A DNA stretch of 64,000 nt from JBCCXL01 sp039191605 (lineage in GTDB: Bacteria > Acidobacteriota > Thermoanaerobaculia > Multivoradales > JAHZIX01), in contig JBCCXL010000010.1 in assembly GCA_039191605.1 (NCBI GenBank), positions 124,001 to 188,000 of the forward strand. Direction: 5' to 3'. The translations under genes were made by a program, and so were the position numbers. Numbering within the stretch: position 1 is the stretch's first letter; each line of letters starts with the position of its first letter. The notes beneath the pieces were generated by a model. That model was given only the letters and a program-made list of their open reading frames with translations, searched no databases and had not been told where the DNA came from. This document shows positions 1 through 7,614 of this stretch, piece after piece.

Positions 1-49
1 GCTCGCCGATCAGCGACCGCAGGATCTTCGAAGCAATCCGGCCCTTCCC

Positions 50-79
50 TTGACTCGTATCGCCAGAGGAAACGATAGT
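50..79 (+). promoter_or_regulatory. Candidate sigma-70-type promoter for the oxidoreductase/polyferredoxin pair
   Basis: TTGACT (50-55) and GATAGT (74-79) are separated by 18 bases, ahead of the oxidoreductase start at 292. The first 291 bases hold no ORF I can support; short open stretches on both strands lack start codons and match no family I recognise. The box match is reasonable on the -35 side and weak on the -10 side. Confidence 0.3.
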
Positions 80-291
80 GTTGTCTCAACAGCACCTCGT
101 CACCGCAACCGCGGCCTCGAGCTCCCCATGGTTGCATCAGCCACATAGCGGAGCTCACGGCCAGCTACACGGGCCGCTAGATCTTTTCCTCCTGCGAGCC
201 TACGACTCGCCCCCGTCGAGAGACTCTGCACCTCACCCGCAGTCCTCGTCGACCCGTCTCTCACTCCGTCTCCCCGAGAGCCTCCTCCACC

Positions 292-1638
292 ATGCGCAAG
301 ATCGTCATCCTGGGCAACGGCATCGCCGGAATTACCGCGGCCCGACATATCCGCAAGCGAAGCGACGACGAGATTCTCGTCATCTCCGCGGAAACCGATC
401 ATTTCTTCTCCCGCACCGCTCTGATGTACGTGTACATGGGGCACATGACCAAGGAGCACATCAAGCCCTACGAGGATCACTTCTGGGAACAGAACCGAAT
501 CCGGCTGCTGCGGGCCTACGTGCGCCGAGTGGACTTCGAGGCCAAATCCTTGGAGATCGAGAACGGCACTCGAATCCTCTATGACGAGCTGATCCTCGCC
601 ACCGGCTCGAAACCCAATCGCTTCGGCTGGCCGGGGCAAGATCTCGACGGTGTCCAGAGCCTCTACAGCATGCAGGACCTGGACTTGATGGAGACCAACT
701 CCCGCGGCATCGAGCGCGCGGTGATCGTCGGCGGTGGGCTGATCGGCATCGAGATGACCGAGATGCTCCTCACCCGCAACATTCCGGTCACCTTTCTGGT
801 CCGTGAAGACAGCTGGATGAAGAGAATCACGCCGCCGGAAGAGTCGCAGATGATCAACCGCCACATCCGCGAGCACGGGGTGGATTTTCGCCTCGGCACC
901 GAGCTCGAAGAGATCCTGGGAGACGACTCCGGTCGGGTGAGAGCCGCGGTGACCAAGGATGGCGACACCATCCCCTGCGGCCTGCTGGGCCTCACCGTCG
1001 GGGTCTCTCCCAACGTCGAGTTCCTGCGCGACAGCGGGCTGGAGATCGAGCGAGGCATTCTGGTGGATGGCCACCTGCGCACCAACCAGCCCCACGTTTG
1101 GGCGATCGGCGACTGCGCCCAGCTACGGGACCCAGCGCCGGGCCGGCCGCCAATAGAGGCGGTGTGGTACGTCGGCCGCGCCATGGGCGAGGTGGCGGCC
1201 CGCAATCTCTGCGGCGAGGCCCTGCCCTACCGCCAGGGTATCTGGTTCAACTCGGCGAAGTTCTTCGATCTGGAGTGGCAGGTCTACGGCACCGTACCGG
1301 CCCAGCCGCGGGAAGGCGAAGAGACCCTCTTCTGGGAGCACGAGAGCGGCAAGAAGAGCCTGCGCATCAACTACCGCAGCGAGGACCTCGCGGTGGTGGG
1401 CTTCAACGTTATGGGCATCCGCTACCGCCACGAGCTCTGCCATCAATGGCTGGAGGACGAGCGCCCCCTGCCCTGGGTGCTGGAGAACTTAGGCGCCGCG
1501 AACTTCGATCCGGAGTTCTTCCGCCAGCACGAATCCGATCTGGTAGCGACCTATAACCAGCGGCATCCGGACCGGCCGGTGAAGCTCAAGCGGCGGCGCG
1601 GCCTCCGCCACCTGCTGCAGCTCGGCCGAGCCTCCTAA
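292..1638 (+). CDS. NAD(P)/FAD-dependent pyridine nucleotide-disulfide family oxidoreductase
   Basis: 448 aa. The N-terminus carries a dinucleotide-binding glycine motif (GNGIAG, about residues 8-13). A second Rossmann motif, VGGGLIGIE, lies near residue 150 for NAD(P)H, and the FAD-contacting ATG and GD motifs are present (LATGSKPNR; AIGDCAQ near residue 274). This is the fold of NADH-dependent nitrite reductase large-subunit N-termini, rubredoxin reductases and NADH oxidases. No CxxxxC redox disulfide is visible, so it is not a disulfide reductase proper. The C-terminal ~130 residues, rich in aromatic residues, are unusual. The next gene, 102 bases downstream on the same strand, is a membrane polyferredoxin, so I infer that this flavoprotein passes electrons from NAD(P)H to it or accepts them from it. 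Substrate unknown. Confidence 0.85.
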   Translation: MRKIVILGNGIAGITAARHIRKRSDDEILVISAETDHFFSRTALMYVYMGHMTKEHIKPYEDHFWEQNRIRLLRAYVRRVDFEAKSLEIENGTRILYDELILATGSKPNRFGWPGQDLDGVQSLYSMQDLDLMETNSRGIERAVIVGGGLIGIEMTEMLLTRNIPVTFLVREDSWMKRITPPEESQMINRHIREHGVDFRLGTELEEILGDDSGRVRAAVTKDGDTIPCGLLGLTVGVSPNVEFLRDSGLEIERGILVDGHLRTNQPHVWAIGDCAQLRDPAPGRPPIEAVWYVGRAMGEVAARNLCGEALPYRQGIWFNSAKFFDLEWQVYGTVPAQPREGEETLFWEHESGKKSLRINYRSEDLAVVGFNVMGIRYRHELCHQWLEDERPLPWVLENLGAANFDPEFFRQHESDLVATYNQRHPDRPVKLKRRRGLRHLLQLGRAS

Positions 1639-1740
1639 GACTTCCGAGACCCCAGGCCCTGCCCTGCCCTTCAACCCCGCCGTCCCAACCGTCGATCCAG
1701 CCACCGCAGCCTCTCATCGCACCAGGAACCTACCCGACTT

Positions 1741-3351
1741 ATGGCCCACTCTGATTCCGCCTCCGCCCGCTGGCTCCGCCGCCTGGAGATCCTCGGCCTC
1801 TGCCTCTTTCTGCTCGCCATGGGGATCTTCGTCGCCTCCGTCGCCTGGAGCGACTACGAGATCACCGACGACGTCCTCAGCCGCCTCGCCGACGGCACCG
1901 TCCAGGGTCATCACCAGGAGGTCTACTTCGACGAGCTATCCCGGCTCAAGGGCCAGCGTTTCGGCAGCAATTTCGCCTTCATCGCCGCCGTACGCCAGGA
2001 GATCGTCGACAGCAACGAGCGCCTCGACGGCGGATCGCAGATCTGGGAGTACGATCAGGGGCAATACCTCTACGGCACGGTGAAGGAAGCCAGCGTCGGC
2101 CTCTTCCCCAGCAACGCCCGCGCCTTCTTCTGGTGGTCCATCGTTCTCGGCTCCTTCGGCGCCCTGCTCTACTTTCTGCCGGGGATCTGGCTGGAGCCAG
2201 CGGGGATCAAGAACCACCGGGTGATGTTCTCCGCCGCCAAATCCCGCGGCTGGATCGGCATCTCCGTCGGCGTCTTCCTGATCGCTTTCTACATCGGGCT
2301 CTATTTCTTCCCCGCCTACATCGTCAACTGGATCCGCCTCGCCGACCCCATCAGCGAGGCTCTCAGAGGCCGGGCGGCGGATCGCTGGTTCTTCTACGGC
2401 ACCCTCTACACCATCATCGTGGCGGTGATGGGCGTGCGCATGGCGGTGAACTACCGCCACAACCGCTACCAGCTGGTGCGTACCGCCTCGGTGACCTTCT
2501 TCCAGCTGGGCTTCGCCTTCCTGATCCCCACCATCCTCGAGACCCTCAACAAGCCGTGGATGGATATGAAGAACGCCTGGCCGCTGGACTACACCTTCTT
2601 CTACTCCTGGCGTATCGAGCAATTCCTCAACAACGGCACCGTCGGCTGGATCATGTTGGTGTGGGGCATCGCCCTGGCGGTCCTGGTGGTGCCGGCCCTC
2701 GCCGCCTTCTTCGGCAAGCGCTGGTATTGCTCCTGGGTCTGCGGCTGCGGCGGCCTGGCGGAGACCCTGGGAGATCCCTATCGCCATCTCTCCGACAAGA
2801 GCCTCAAGGCGTGGCGGGTGGAGCGCTGGGTGGTCCACGGAGTGCTGGTCTTCGCGGTGGTGATGACCGCCGTAGTGTTGATCAACTTCTTCTCCTCCCG
2901 CCAGGGGGACCCAATGCTCGGCGCCGCCACCCAGGAGCTCCAGAGCGCCTACGGCTTCTTCATCGGCTCGATCTTCGCCGGGGTCGTCGGCACCGGCTTC
3001 TACCCCTTCATGGGCAACCGCGTGTGGTGCCGCTTCGGCTGCCCGCTGGCGGCCATTCTCGGCCTGGTGCAGCGCTTCAAGTCTCGATTCCGCATCACCA
3101 CCAACGGCGGCCAGTGCATCTCCTGCGGCAACTGCTCCACCTACTGCGAGATGGGCATCGACGTGCGCTGGTACGCCCAGCGGGGCACCAACATCGTGCG
3201 CTCCTCCTGCGTCGGCTGCGGTATCTGCGCCGCGGTCTGCCCCCGCGGCGTGCTGCGGCTGGAGAACGGCCCCAACAGCACGCCGGAGACCGACCGCTTC
3301 CAGGAGGTCAATTTCCTCGATATCGGCAAGGGCCGAGTGGAGGTCAGCTGA
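1741..3351 (+). CDS. Membrane-bound 4Fe-4S polyferredoxin, NapH/NosR/YccM-like
   Basis: 536 aa. About eight hydrophobic segments: one at residues 14-34, then a cluster from about 130 to 320 and two more before residue 430. Cysteine motifs typical of NapH/NosR/RdxA membrane ferredoxins are present: WYCSWVCGCGG near residue 328 and CRFGCP near 430. Two CxxCxxCxxxC clusters follow, near residues 459 (CISCGNCSTYC) and 490 (CVGCGICAAVC). The second is followed by P and the first by E. Such proteins transfer electrons between the quinone pool and soluble or periplasmic partners. No NosR FMN-binding domain is evident in the extracytoplasmic loop (residues 35-130). It probably works with the preceding flavoprotein; the final acceptor cannot be told from sequence. 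Confidence 0.8.
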   Translation: MAHSDSASARWLRRLEILGLCLFLLAMGIFVASVAWSDYEITDDVLSRLADGTVQGHHQEVYFDELSRLKGQRFGSNFAFIAAVRQEIVDSNERLDGGSQIWEYDQGQYLYGTVKEASVGLFPSNARAFFWWSIVLGSFGALLYFLPGIWLEPAGIKNHRVMFSAAKSRGWIGISVGVFLIAFYIGLYFFPAYIVNWIRLADPISEALRGRAADRWFFYGTLYTIIVAVMGVRMAVNYRHNRYQLVRTASVTFFQLGFAFLIPTILETLNKPWMDMKNAWPLDYTFFYSWRIEQFLNNGTVGWIMLVWGIALAVLVVPALAAFFGKRWYCSWVCGCGGLAETLGDPYRHLSDKSLKAWRVERWVVHGVLVFAVVMTAVVLINFFSSRQGDPMLGAATQELQSAYGFFIGSIFAGVVGTGFYPFMGNRVWCRFGCPLAAILGLVQRFKSRFRITTNGGQCISCGNCSTYCEMGIDVRWYAQRGTNIVRSSCVGCGICAAVCPRGVLRLENGPNSTPETDRFQEVNFLDIGKGRVEVS

Positions 3352-3545
3352 GGCCAGCTCTCGCTGAGAATCGACTCTAAATCACAGAAAAAGAGGCAGA
3401 AAAATCCCAGCGGATCCTGTCAATCGGGCTGCTGAGGGATCGAAAGAGCTATTGGTGAGGCTCGAGGGGCGGGATAGAATTTCGCTCATAGTCACACGTC
3501 AATAGAATTTCCTTACCCTTTCCTCACCGCATCCTGGAGGCCACA

Positions 3546-4628
3546 ATGGGTCATTCTGCCCCCCGATATTCCCCCACTGCCCTCTCTCGCAGACCTTGCG
3601 CTGCGCTGCTCCCGCTTCTCGCTATCGCCCTGCTGCTGAGTGCCGCGACGGGAGCCAGCGCTCAGCCCTTCGGCGGCTGGGCGATCTTCTCCGACAGCCC
3701 CCAGGGCTACGTACAGATCCCCCACAGCCCCGCCCTCAATCCGGCAGCGGCCTTCACCTTCGAAGCCTGGGTGAACATCGATTCCGAAGCTGGCTGCCGC
3801 AGCATTGCCGGTAAAGGCTGGACCGAGGCCTGGTGGGTCGGCGTGTGCGGCACGACCATGCGCTCCTACCTGCGAGGCAGCTCCTCGCTGCGGGATTCCG
3901 GAACCATCCCGAACAACCAGTGGACCCATATTGCCGTCACCTTCGACGGCGCCTTCCGCCGCCACTACATCAACGGTGAGATCGCCGGTCAGTGGGCCGA
4001 AGCGGGCCCTCTGACCTCCTCCACCGACCCGGTGCGCATCGCCAGCGATGTGTCCTGGAACATCATTCCCGACGCCGCCTTCAACGAGGTGCGGCTGTGG
4101 AGCGTCGCCCGCACCACCGAAGAGCTGCGCCAGGCCATCAATGAGCCCATCACCGCCCCCGAGGTTGGCCTGATCGCCCTGTGGCTCAGCGGCGGCAGCC
4201 CCGATGACGCCGTCGGCGGCTTCGACGGCGCCTTCGTCGGCGACGTCTTCGGCCTCACCTTCCCGGTAGCCTTCGGCTGTGACGGCAATACCGCCACCTC
4301 CCTCTGCCTCGACGACCGATTCATCATCTCCGGCAGCTGGCGCTTCCCCGACGACAGCACCGGCCCGCTGCAGGTGGCCAGCTGCGGCAACGACGATTCC
4401 GGCCTCTTCTACTACACCAATCCCAACAACTGGGAGATCCTGGTGAAGATGCTCAACGCCTGCGGCATCAACAACCACTATTGGGTCTTCGCCGCCTCCA
4501 CCACCAACGTCTTCTACCGCATGGAGGTCTTCGACGTGGTGGCGGGAGTCAACAAGATTTACTTCAACTACCCGGGCCCGCCGGCTCCGGCGATCACCGA
4601 CACCGGCGCCTTCGCCACGTGCCCCTGA
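3546..4628 (+). CDS. Secreted LamG-domain protein with an acidobacterial-type C-terminal domain
   Basis: 360 aa. Signal peptide at residues 1-39 (hydrophobic run ALLPLLAIALLLS, cleavage near ASAQP). Residues about 45-230 form a LamG/concanavalin-like jelly roll: FTFEAWVNI, WTHIAVTFDG and NEVRLWSVART are the usual strand signatures. The last ~110 residues form a separate domain starting at a Cys-rich SLCLDDRF and ending in DTGAFATCP, with a YWVFAAS core. I recall this type of terminus from large secreted acidobacterial proteins, but cannot name a family. Start ATG at 3546 follows GGAGG at 3535-3539. A strong terminator follows. Likely extracellular binding or adhesion; function not determined. 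Confidence 0.75.
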   Translation: MGHSAPRYSPTALSRRPCAALLPLLAIALLLSAATGASAQPFGGWAIFSDSPQGYVQIPHSPALNPAAAFTFEAWVNIDSEAGCRSIAGKGWTEAWWVGVCGTTMRSYLRGSSSLRDSGTIPNNQWTHIAVTFDGAFRRHYINGEIAGQWAEAGPLTSSTDPVRIASDVSWNIIPDAAFNEVRLWSVARTTEELRQAINEPITAPEVGLIALWLSGGSPDDAVGGFDGAFVGDVFGLTFPVAFGCDGNTATSLCLDDRFIISGSWRFPDDSTGPLQVASCGNDDSGLFYYTNPNNWEILVKMLNACGINNHYWVFAASTTNVFYRMEVFDVVAGVNKIYFNYPGPPAPAITDTGAFATCP

Positions 4629-4705
4629 ACTGGGTCCCTCAGCTCGGCTTCTCAGTCCGGCTCCTGAACCTCGTCCAGGCTCGTACTCGGGTTCGGGCTG
4701 AATCG

Positions 4706-4740
4706 AAACGACCCGCCTTCCCAGGCGGGTCGTTTTTTTA
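4706..4740 (+). terminator. Rho-independent terminator after the LamG gene
   Basis: AAACGACCCGCC (4706-4717), loop TTCCCA, then GGCGGGTCGTTT (4724-4735), running into a T tract. A perfect 12-bp stem. It separates the LamG gene from the convergent PilT-like gene. Confidence 0.9.
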
Positions 4741-4777
4741 TCGCTGCTCTGCCCTTCGCCGTGCCCTTCGCTGCCCG

Positions 4778-6172
4778 CTAGGCCAGCAGCGCCTCCAGCT
4801 CTTCCGGACGAGAGCTGCGGGCGACGGCCTCCTGGTAGTGGACGCTGCCGCCCCGCACCCAATGGGCCAGGGAGGCCTCCATGGTGACCATGCCGTGGCG
4901 CTGCCCGAGGGTGATCTCGGTATAGAGCTTCTCGGTCGCCTGGGAGCGAATCAATTGGCGCACGGCATAAGTCGAGCGCAGGATCTCCACCGCCGGCACT
5001 CGCCCGCCACCGTCGGCGGTGGGGATCAGCTGCTGCATCACGATGGCGGAGAGGCCCTGGGCGAGCTGCTGGCGCACCTGCCCCTGCTGCCCCTCTGGAT
5101 AGGCGTCGACGATGCGGTGCACCGCTCGAGCGGCGTCGTGGGCGTGCAGGGTGGAGAGCACCAGGTGCCCCGTCTCGGCGGCCGTCAGCACTGCAGACAC
5201 GGTCTCCAGATCCCGCATTTCCCCCACCAGGAGGACGTCCGGATCCTGCCTCAGCACCGAGCGCAACGCAGCTGAGAAGGAGGGCGCATCGCGGCCGATC
5301 TCCACGTGCTCCACCAGGGCCTCGCGACTGGGATGCTCGAATTCCACCGGGTCTTCTACGGTGACGATATGACAGCGGCGGCGGCGATTGATCAAGCCCA
5401 GCAGGGCCGCCAGAGTGGTGGACTTGCCGGAGCCCGTGGGGCCGCAGAAGAGCACCAGGCCTCCCCGCAGATCGGCGAGGTCGGCGATGGTGGTGGGCAG
5501 ATTCAGCGAGGCGAGGGAGGGAACGTCTCGCGGCAGGGCCCGTACCGAGGCGGCGAGATGGCCCCGCTGCCGATGGAGGTTCACCCGCAGCCGCAGCGGC
5601 GCGCTCTCCGCGGCGCTCCACGACAGGCTGAAGTCGAGGCTCCCCTGCCGGGCGAGGGTCTCCCGCTCTTCCCAGCTTAGGTAGGGATCGAAGAGGGAGA
5701 GCACCTCTCCGGGTTCGAGAGGAGCCTGCTGCTGGCGCTGCAAATCGCCGTGAATCCGCAGGCAGGGGGGCTGCCCGTGGAGCAGCAGCAGGTCGCTGGC
5801 CTCAGCGATCACCAACGCCCTCAGATGCTGGCCCAGGGCCCCATCGACGGCAACCGTCGGACGCTGAAAGAGGGCCGACGAGCTCAGACCGGGGCCGGCC
5901 GACGCCATCGATGAAGCCAGGGTCGCCGCCGGAGCCGTCCCCCGCAGCTCCTGGCCGCCCTCCGCTGGCCGCTCCCCGGCGCCCTCGGCCCCGTACTCTA
6001 ACGCTGCGGCTTCGGGGCGCGGTGGGTCCGCCGGTGGGCCTGACTGGGGTTCCAGCTGGGCTTCCAACTGGGGTTCCGACTGGGGTTCCGGCTGAGGGTC
6101 CGACTGGGAGTCCGCCCGTTCGCCCAGCTGGTTGACGGAACGCACCAGGGCGTCGAGTTGAGGATCGTTCAT
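4778..6172 (-). CDS. PilT/PilU-type retraction ATPase with a long Pro/Gln/Glu-rich N-terminus
   Basis: 464 aa. Walker A GPTGSGKS at residues 244-251, Asp box TVEDPVEFEH at 271-280, Walker B DPDVLLVGEMRD at 310-321, and His box STLHAHDA near 340-347. These mark a GspE/PilT secretion ATPase, of the PilT/PilU twitching type by its length and the QQLIP segment. PilT hydrolyses ATP to depolymerise type IV pili. Residues about 20-50 are a low-complexity PQSEPQLE-like linker encoded by degenerate 12-base repeats (about 6045-6115), absent from ordinary PilT. No other pilus gene is in the window, so it is a dispersed copy. The C-terminal AIRNLI motif of canonical PilT is replaced, which makes a PilU-like or accessory role possible. 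Confidence 0.9.
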   Translation of the reverse strand: MNDPQLDALVRSVNQLGERADSQSDPQPEPQSEPQLEAQLEPQSGPPADPPRPEAAALEYGAEGAGERPAEGGQELRGTAPAATLASSMASAGPGLSSSALFQRPTVAVDGALGQHLRALVIAEASDLLLLHGQPPCLRIHGDLQRQQQAPLEPGEVLSLFDPYLSWEERETLARQGSLDFSLSWSAAESAPLRLRVNLHRQRGHLAASVRALPRDVPSLASLNLPTTIADLADLRGGLVLFCGPTGSGKSTTLAALLGLINRRRRCHIVTVEDPVEFEHPSREALVEHVEIGRDAPSFSAALRSVLRQDPDVLLVGEMRDLETVSAVLTAAETGHLVLSTLHAHDAARAVHRIVDAYPEGQQGQVRQQLAQGLSAIVMQQLIPTADGGGRVPAVEILRSTYAVRQLIRSQATEKLYTEITLGQRHGMVTMEASLAHWVRGGSVHYQEAVARSSRPEELEALLA

Positions 6173-6223
6173 GGGGTCTCTAAAGTCTTGGGCGACCGAC
6201 AGCCCGCCGCGCCGCGGTCTAGT

Positions 6224-6279
6224 GTCCGGAAGTTACCGTCCGGAAGCTACCGTCCGGAAGCTACTGCCCAGAAGCTACC
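6224..6279. repeat. Four tandem copies of a 14-bp unit (GTCCGGAAGCTACC)
   Basis: Units start at 6224, 6238, 6252 and 6266; the first has T for C at position 10 and the fourth is diverged. They lie in the gap between the DinB-like gene stop and the PilT-like gene start, so they form part of the leader or promoter of neither gene with certainty. The GGAAGTTA/GGAAGCTA word also occurs in the array at 37.9-38.2 kb. Confidence 0.9.
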
Positions 6280-6767
6280 GGTCGTCGCCAGTAGAAGATC
6301 AAGTCCATCGACGGCGGCTCTCCTCCCCAGCCTCGGATCGATTGAGCGATCTGGCCGCGGTGATAGGCGCCGTGGAGCAGCACGTGGTGAAGCACTTCCG
6401 CGGTGGTGTTGCGGAAGGCCTGGCCGCGGCTGTTTCGATAGCTGCATACGCGGGTAAGGGCCGCGGCGTCCAGAGTCTGAATCCACGGCAGGGCCTCTGA
6501 GCGCAGCCATGCCAGCGCCTCGCGGCATTGATCCCAGGTCCACCGGGGCCAGATCTCGAGGTCACTGCTGTCCCGACCCTGGAGTCGGGTGAGCCACACT
6601 CGCGGCGTTTGCAGCAGATGAGCCATCAAGGCACCGGTACGTTCGTCCCCTCGAGAGTCGCCTTCGAGGGTATCGAGCAGCATTTCATCCATCTCCACCT
6701 CGTAGCGAAAGAGGTCCAAGAACGATGGTGCCATGGGGGAGACCGAAGGATGATCGTCAGCTTTCAT
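6261..6767 (-). CDS. DinB-like (YfiT/DinB superfamily) protein
   Basis: 168 aa from ATG at 6767, chosen because the conserved part starts there; an upstream in-frame extension to 6929 would overlap the divergent gene and has no domain content. Features of the DinB four-helix bundle are present: LFRYEVEMDEMLLDTL in helix 1, LLQTPRVWLTRLQG with the LxHxxxW-type helix 2 here lacking the usual His, and VLHHVLLHGAYHRGQIAQ near the C-terminus, with the two His residues that commonly bind metal. Family members include metal-dependent thiol S-transferases; the substrate is unknown. The stop overlaps the 14-bp repeats. Confidence 0.7.
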   Translation of the reverse strand: MKADDHPSVSPMAPSFLDLFRYEVEMDEMLLDTLEGDSRGDERTGALMAHLLQTPRVWLTRLQGRDSSDLEIWPRWTWDQCREALAWLRSEALPWIQTLDAAALTRVCSYRNSRGQAFRNTTAEVLHHVLLHGAYHRGQIAQSIRGWGGEPPSMDLIFYWRRPVASGQ

Positions 6768-6917
6768 AGCCTTCAGTCTATCCCGCAAGGGAAGAACGCC
6801 ATGGCGGCAAAAGATTGACAGAGAAGGAACTTCGACCTGCCTTTTCCCGTACACTCGGCGAGGAGAGACCATCCGGAACCCTCGCCCGAGAGCTTCCGCG
6901 CCTGTCCAAGAGTTTCC

Positions 6918-7550
6918 ATGCCTGTCCAAGATCTGCCATCCCCCGATCCCGCCAGCGACGAGCCCTCCCCCACCCCGGCGGCCGCCCTAGACTCAGCCAA
7001 GGCCGCCGCAAGCGAGAGCTTCAGCTCCCGGCTAGCGCGCCTCTGCCACGTCGCCCCGGAAAGCCTGCGGGCGCTGCCGGGCCCCGAGGTCCCCGTTCCC
7101 TATCATCAGCTGCTGGTGCACGAACGGGACATGACCTCCACCCTGGAAGGCTTCCACCGCGAGACGCTTCGGCTGGAGGTCCTGCACCTCGAGCGGCGGG
7201 GGGAGCTGCTGCTGCGGCGAGTCCTGCTGGTGGGCGAAAACAGCGGCCTGCCGCGGGAGCTCGGCGCCATCCACATTCATCTGGAACACTTCGAGTCTGC
7301 TCCGCGGGCGGAGATCCTCGAGGCCCGCATTCCCCTCGGCACCATCTTGAGCCGTCACCGCGTGCCTTATCAGAGTCGCCCCAGCGCCTTCCACGTCCTC
7401 TCCGCCTCGCAGGAGCTAGTCACCCTATTGCCGAGCACCGAGGAAGGCAGACTCCTTTACGGCCGCTCCAACCGGCTGCTGGACCCCGGCTCCGGGCTCC
7501 CCCTGGCGGAAGTGCTGGAAATCCTGCCCCCCAGCAAGCCCCAATCCTGA
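6918..7550 (+). CDS. Chorismate pyruvate-lyase (UbiC)-like protein
   Basis: 210 aa. The core (about residues 60-200) resembles the chorismate lyase/DUF98 fold: HERDMTSTLEGF, RRVLLVG, LGAIHIHLEHF and PLGTILSR are in the order seen in UbiC-like proteins, which turn chorismate into 4-hydroxybenzoate (or 3-hydroxybenzoate in XanB2/Hyg5 types) plus pyruvate. The first ~45 residues are Pro/Ser/Ala-rich and may be untranslated; no convincing alternative start was found. A CoA-ligase-like gene lies 64 bases downstream on the same strand, so the product may be activated by it. No UbiA or other ubiquinone gene is nearby. Family assignment is by motif pattern only. Confidence 0.6.
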   Translation: MPVQDLPSPDPASDEPSPTPAAALDSAKAAASESFSSRLARLCHVAPESLRALPGPEVPVPYHQLLVHERDMTSTLEGFHRETLRLEVLHLERRGELLLRRVLLVGENSGLPRELGAIHIHLEHFESAPRAEILEARIPLGTILSRHRVPYQSRPSAFHVLSASQELVTLLPSTEEGRLLYGRSNRLLDPGSGLPLAEVLEILPPSKPQS

Positions 7551-7614
7551 AGCCCAGGGTTTTTGGTCCAGCTCTGAAGCAGCAGTTTCAAGACCCCGTC
7601 GAGAGTTCCCTTCC

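Noticed and set aside
100..1095. Long minus-strand frame opposite the FAD oxidoreductase
   Set aside because: Shadow frame of a GC-rich gene with clear function on the plus strand.
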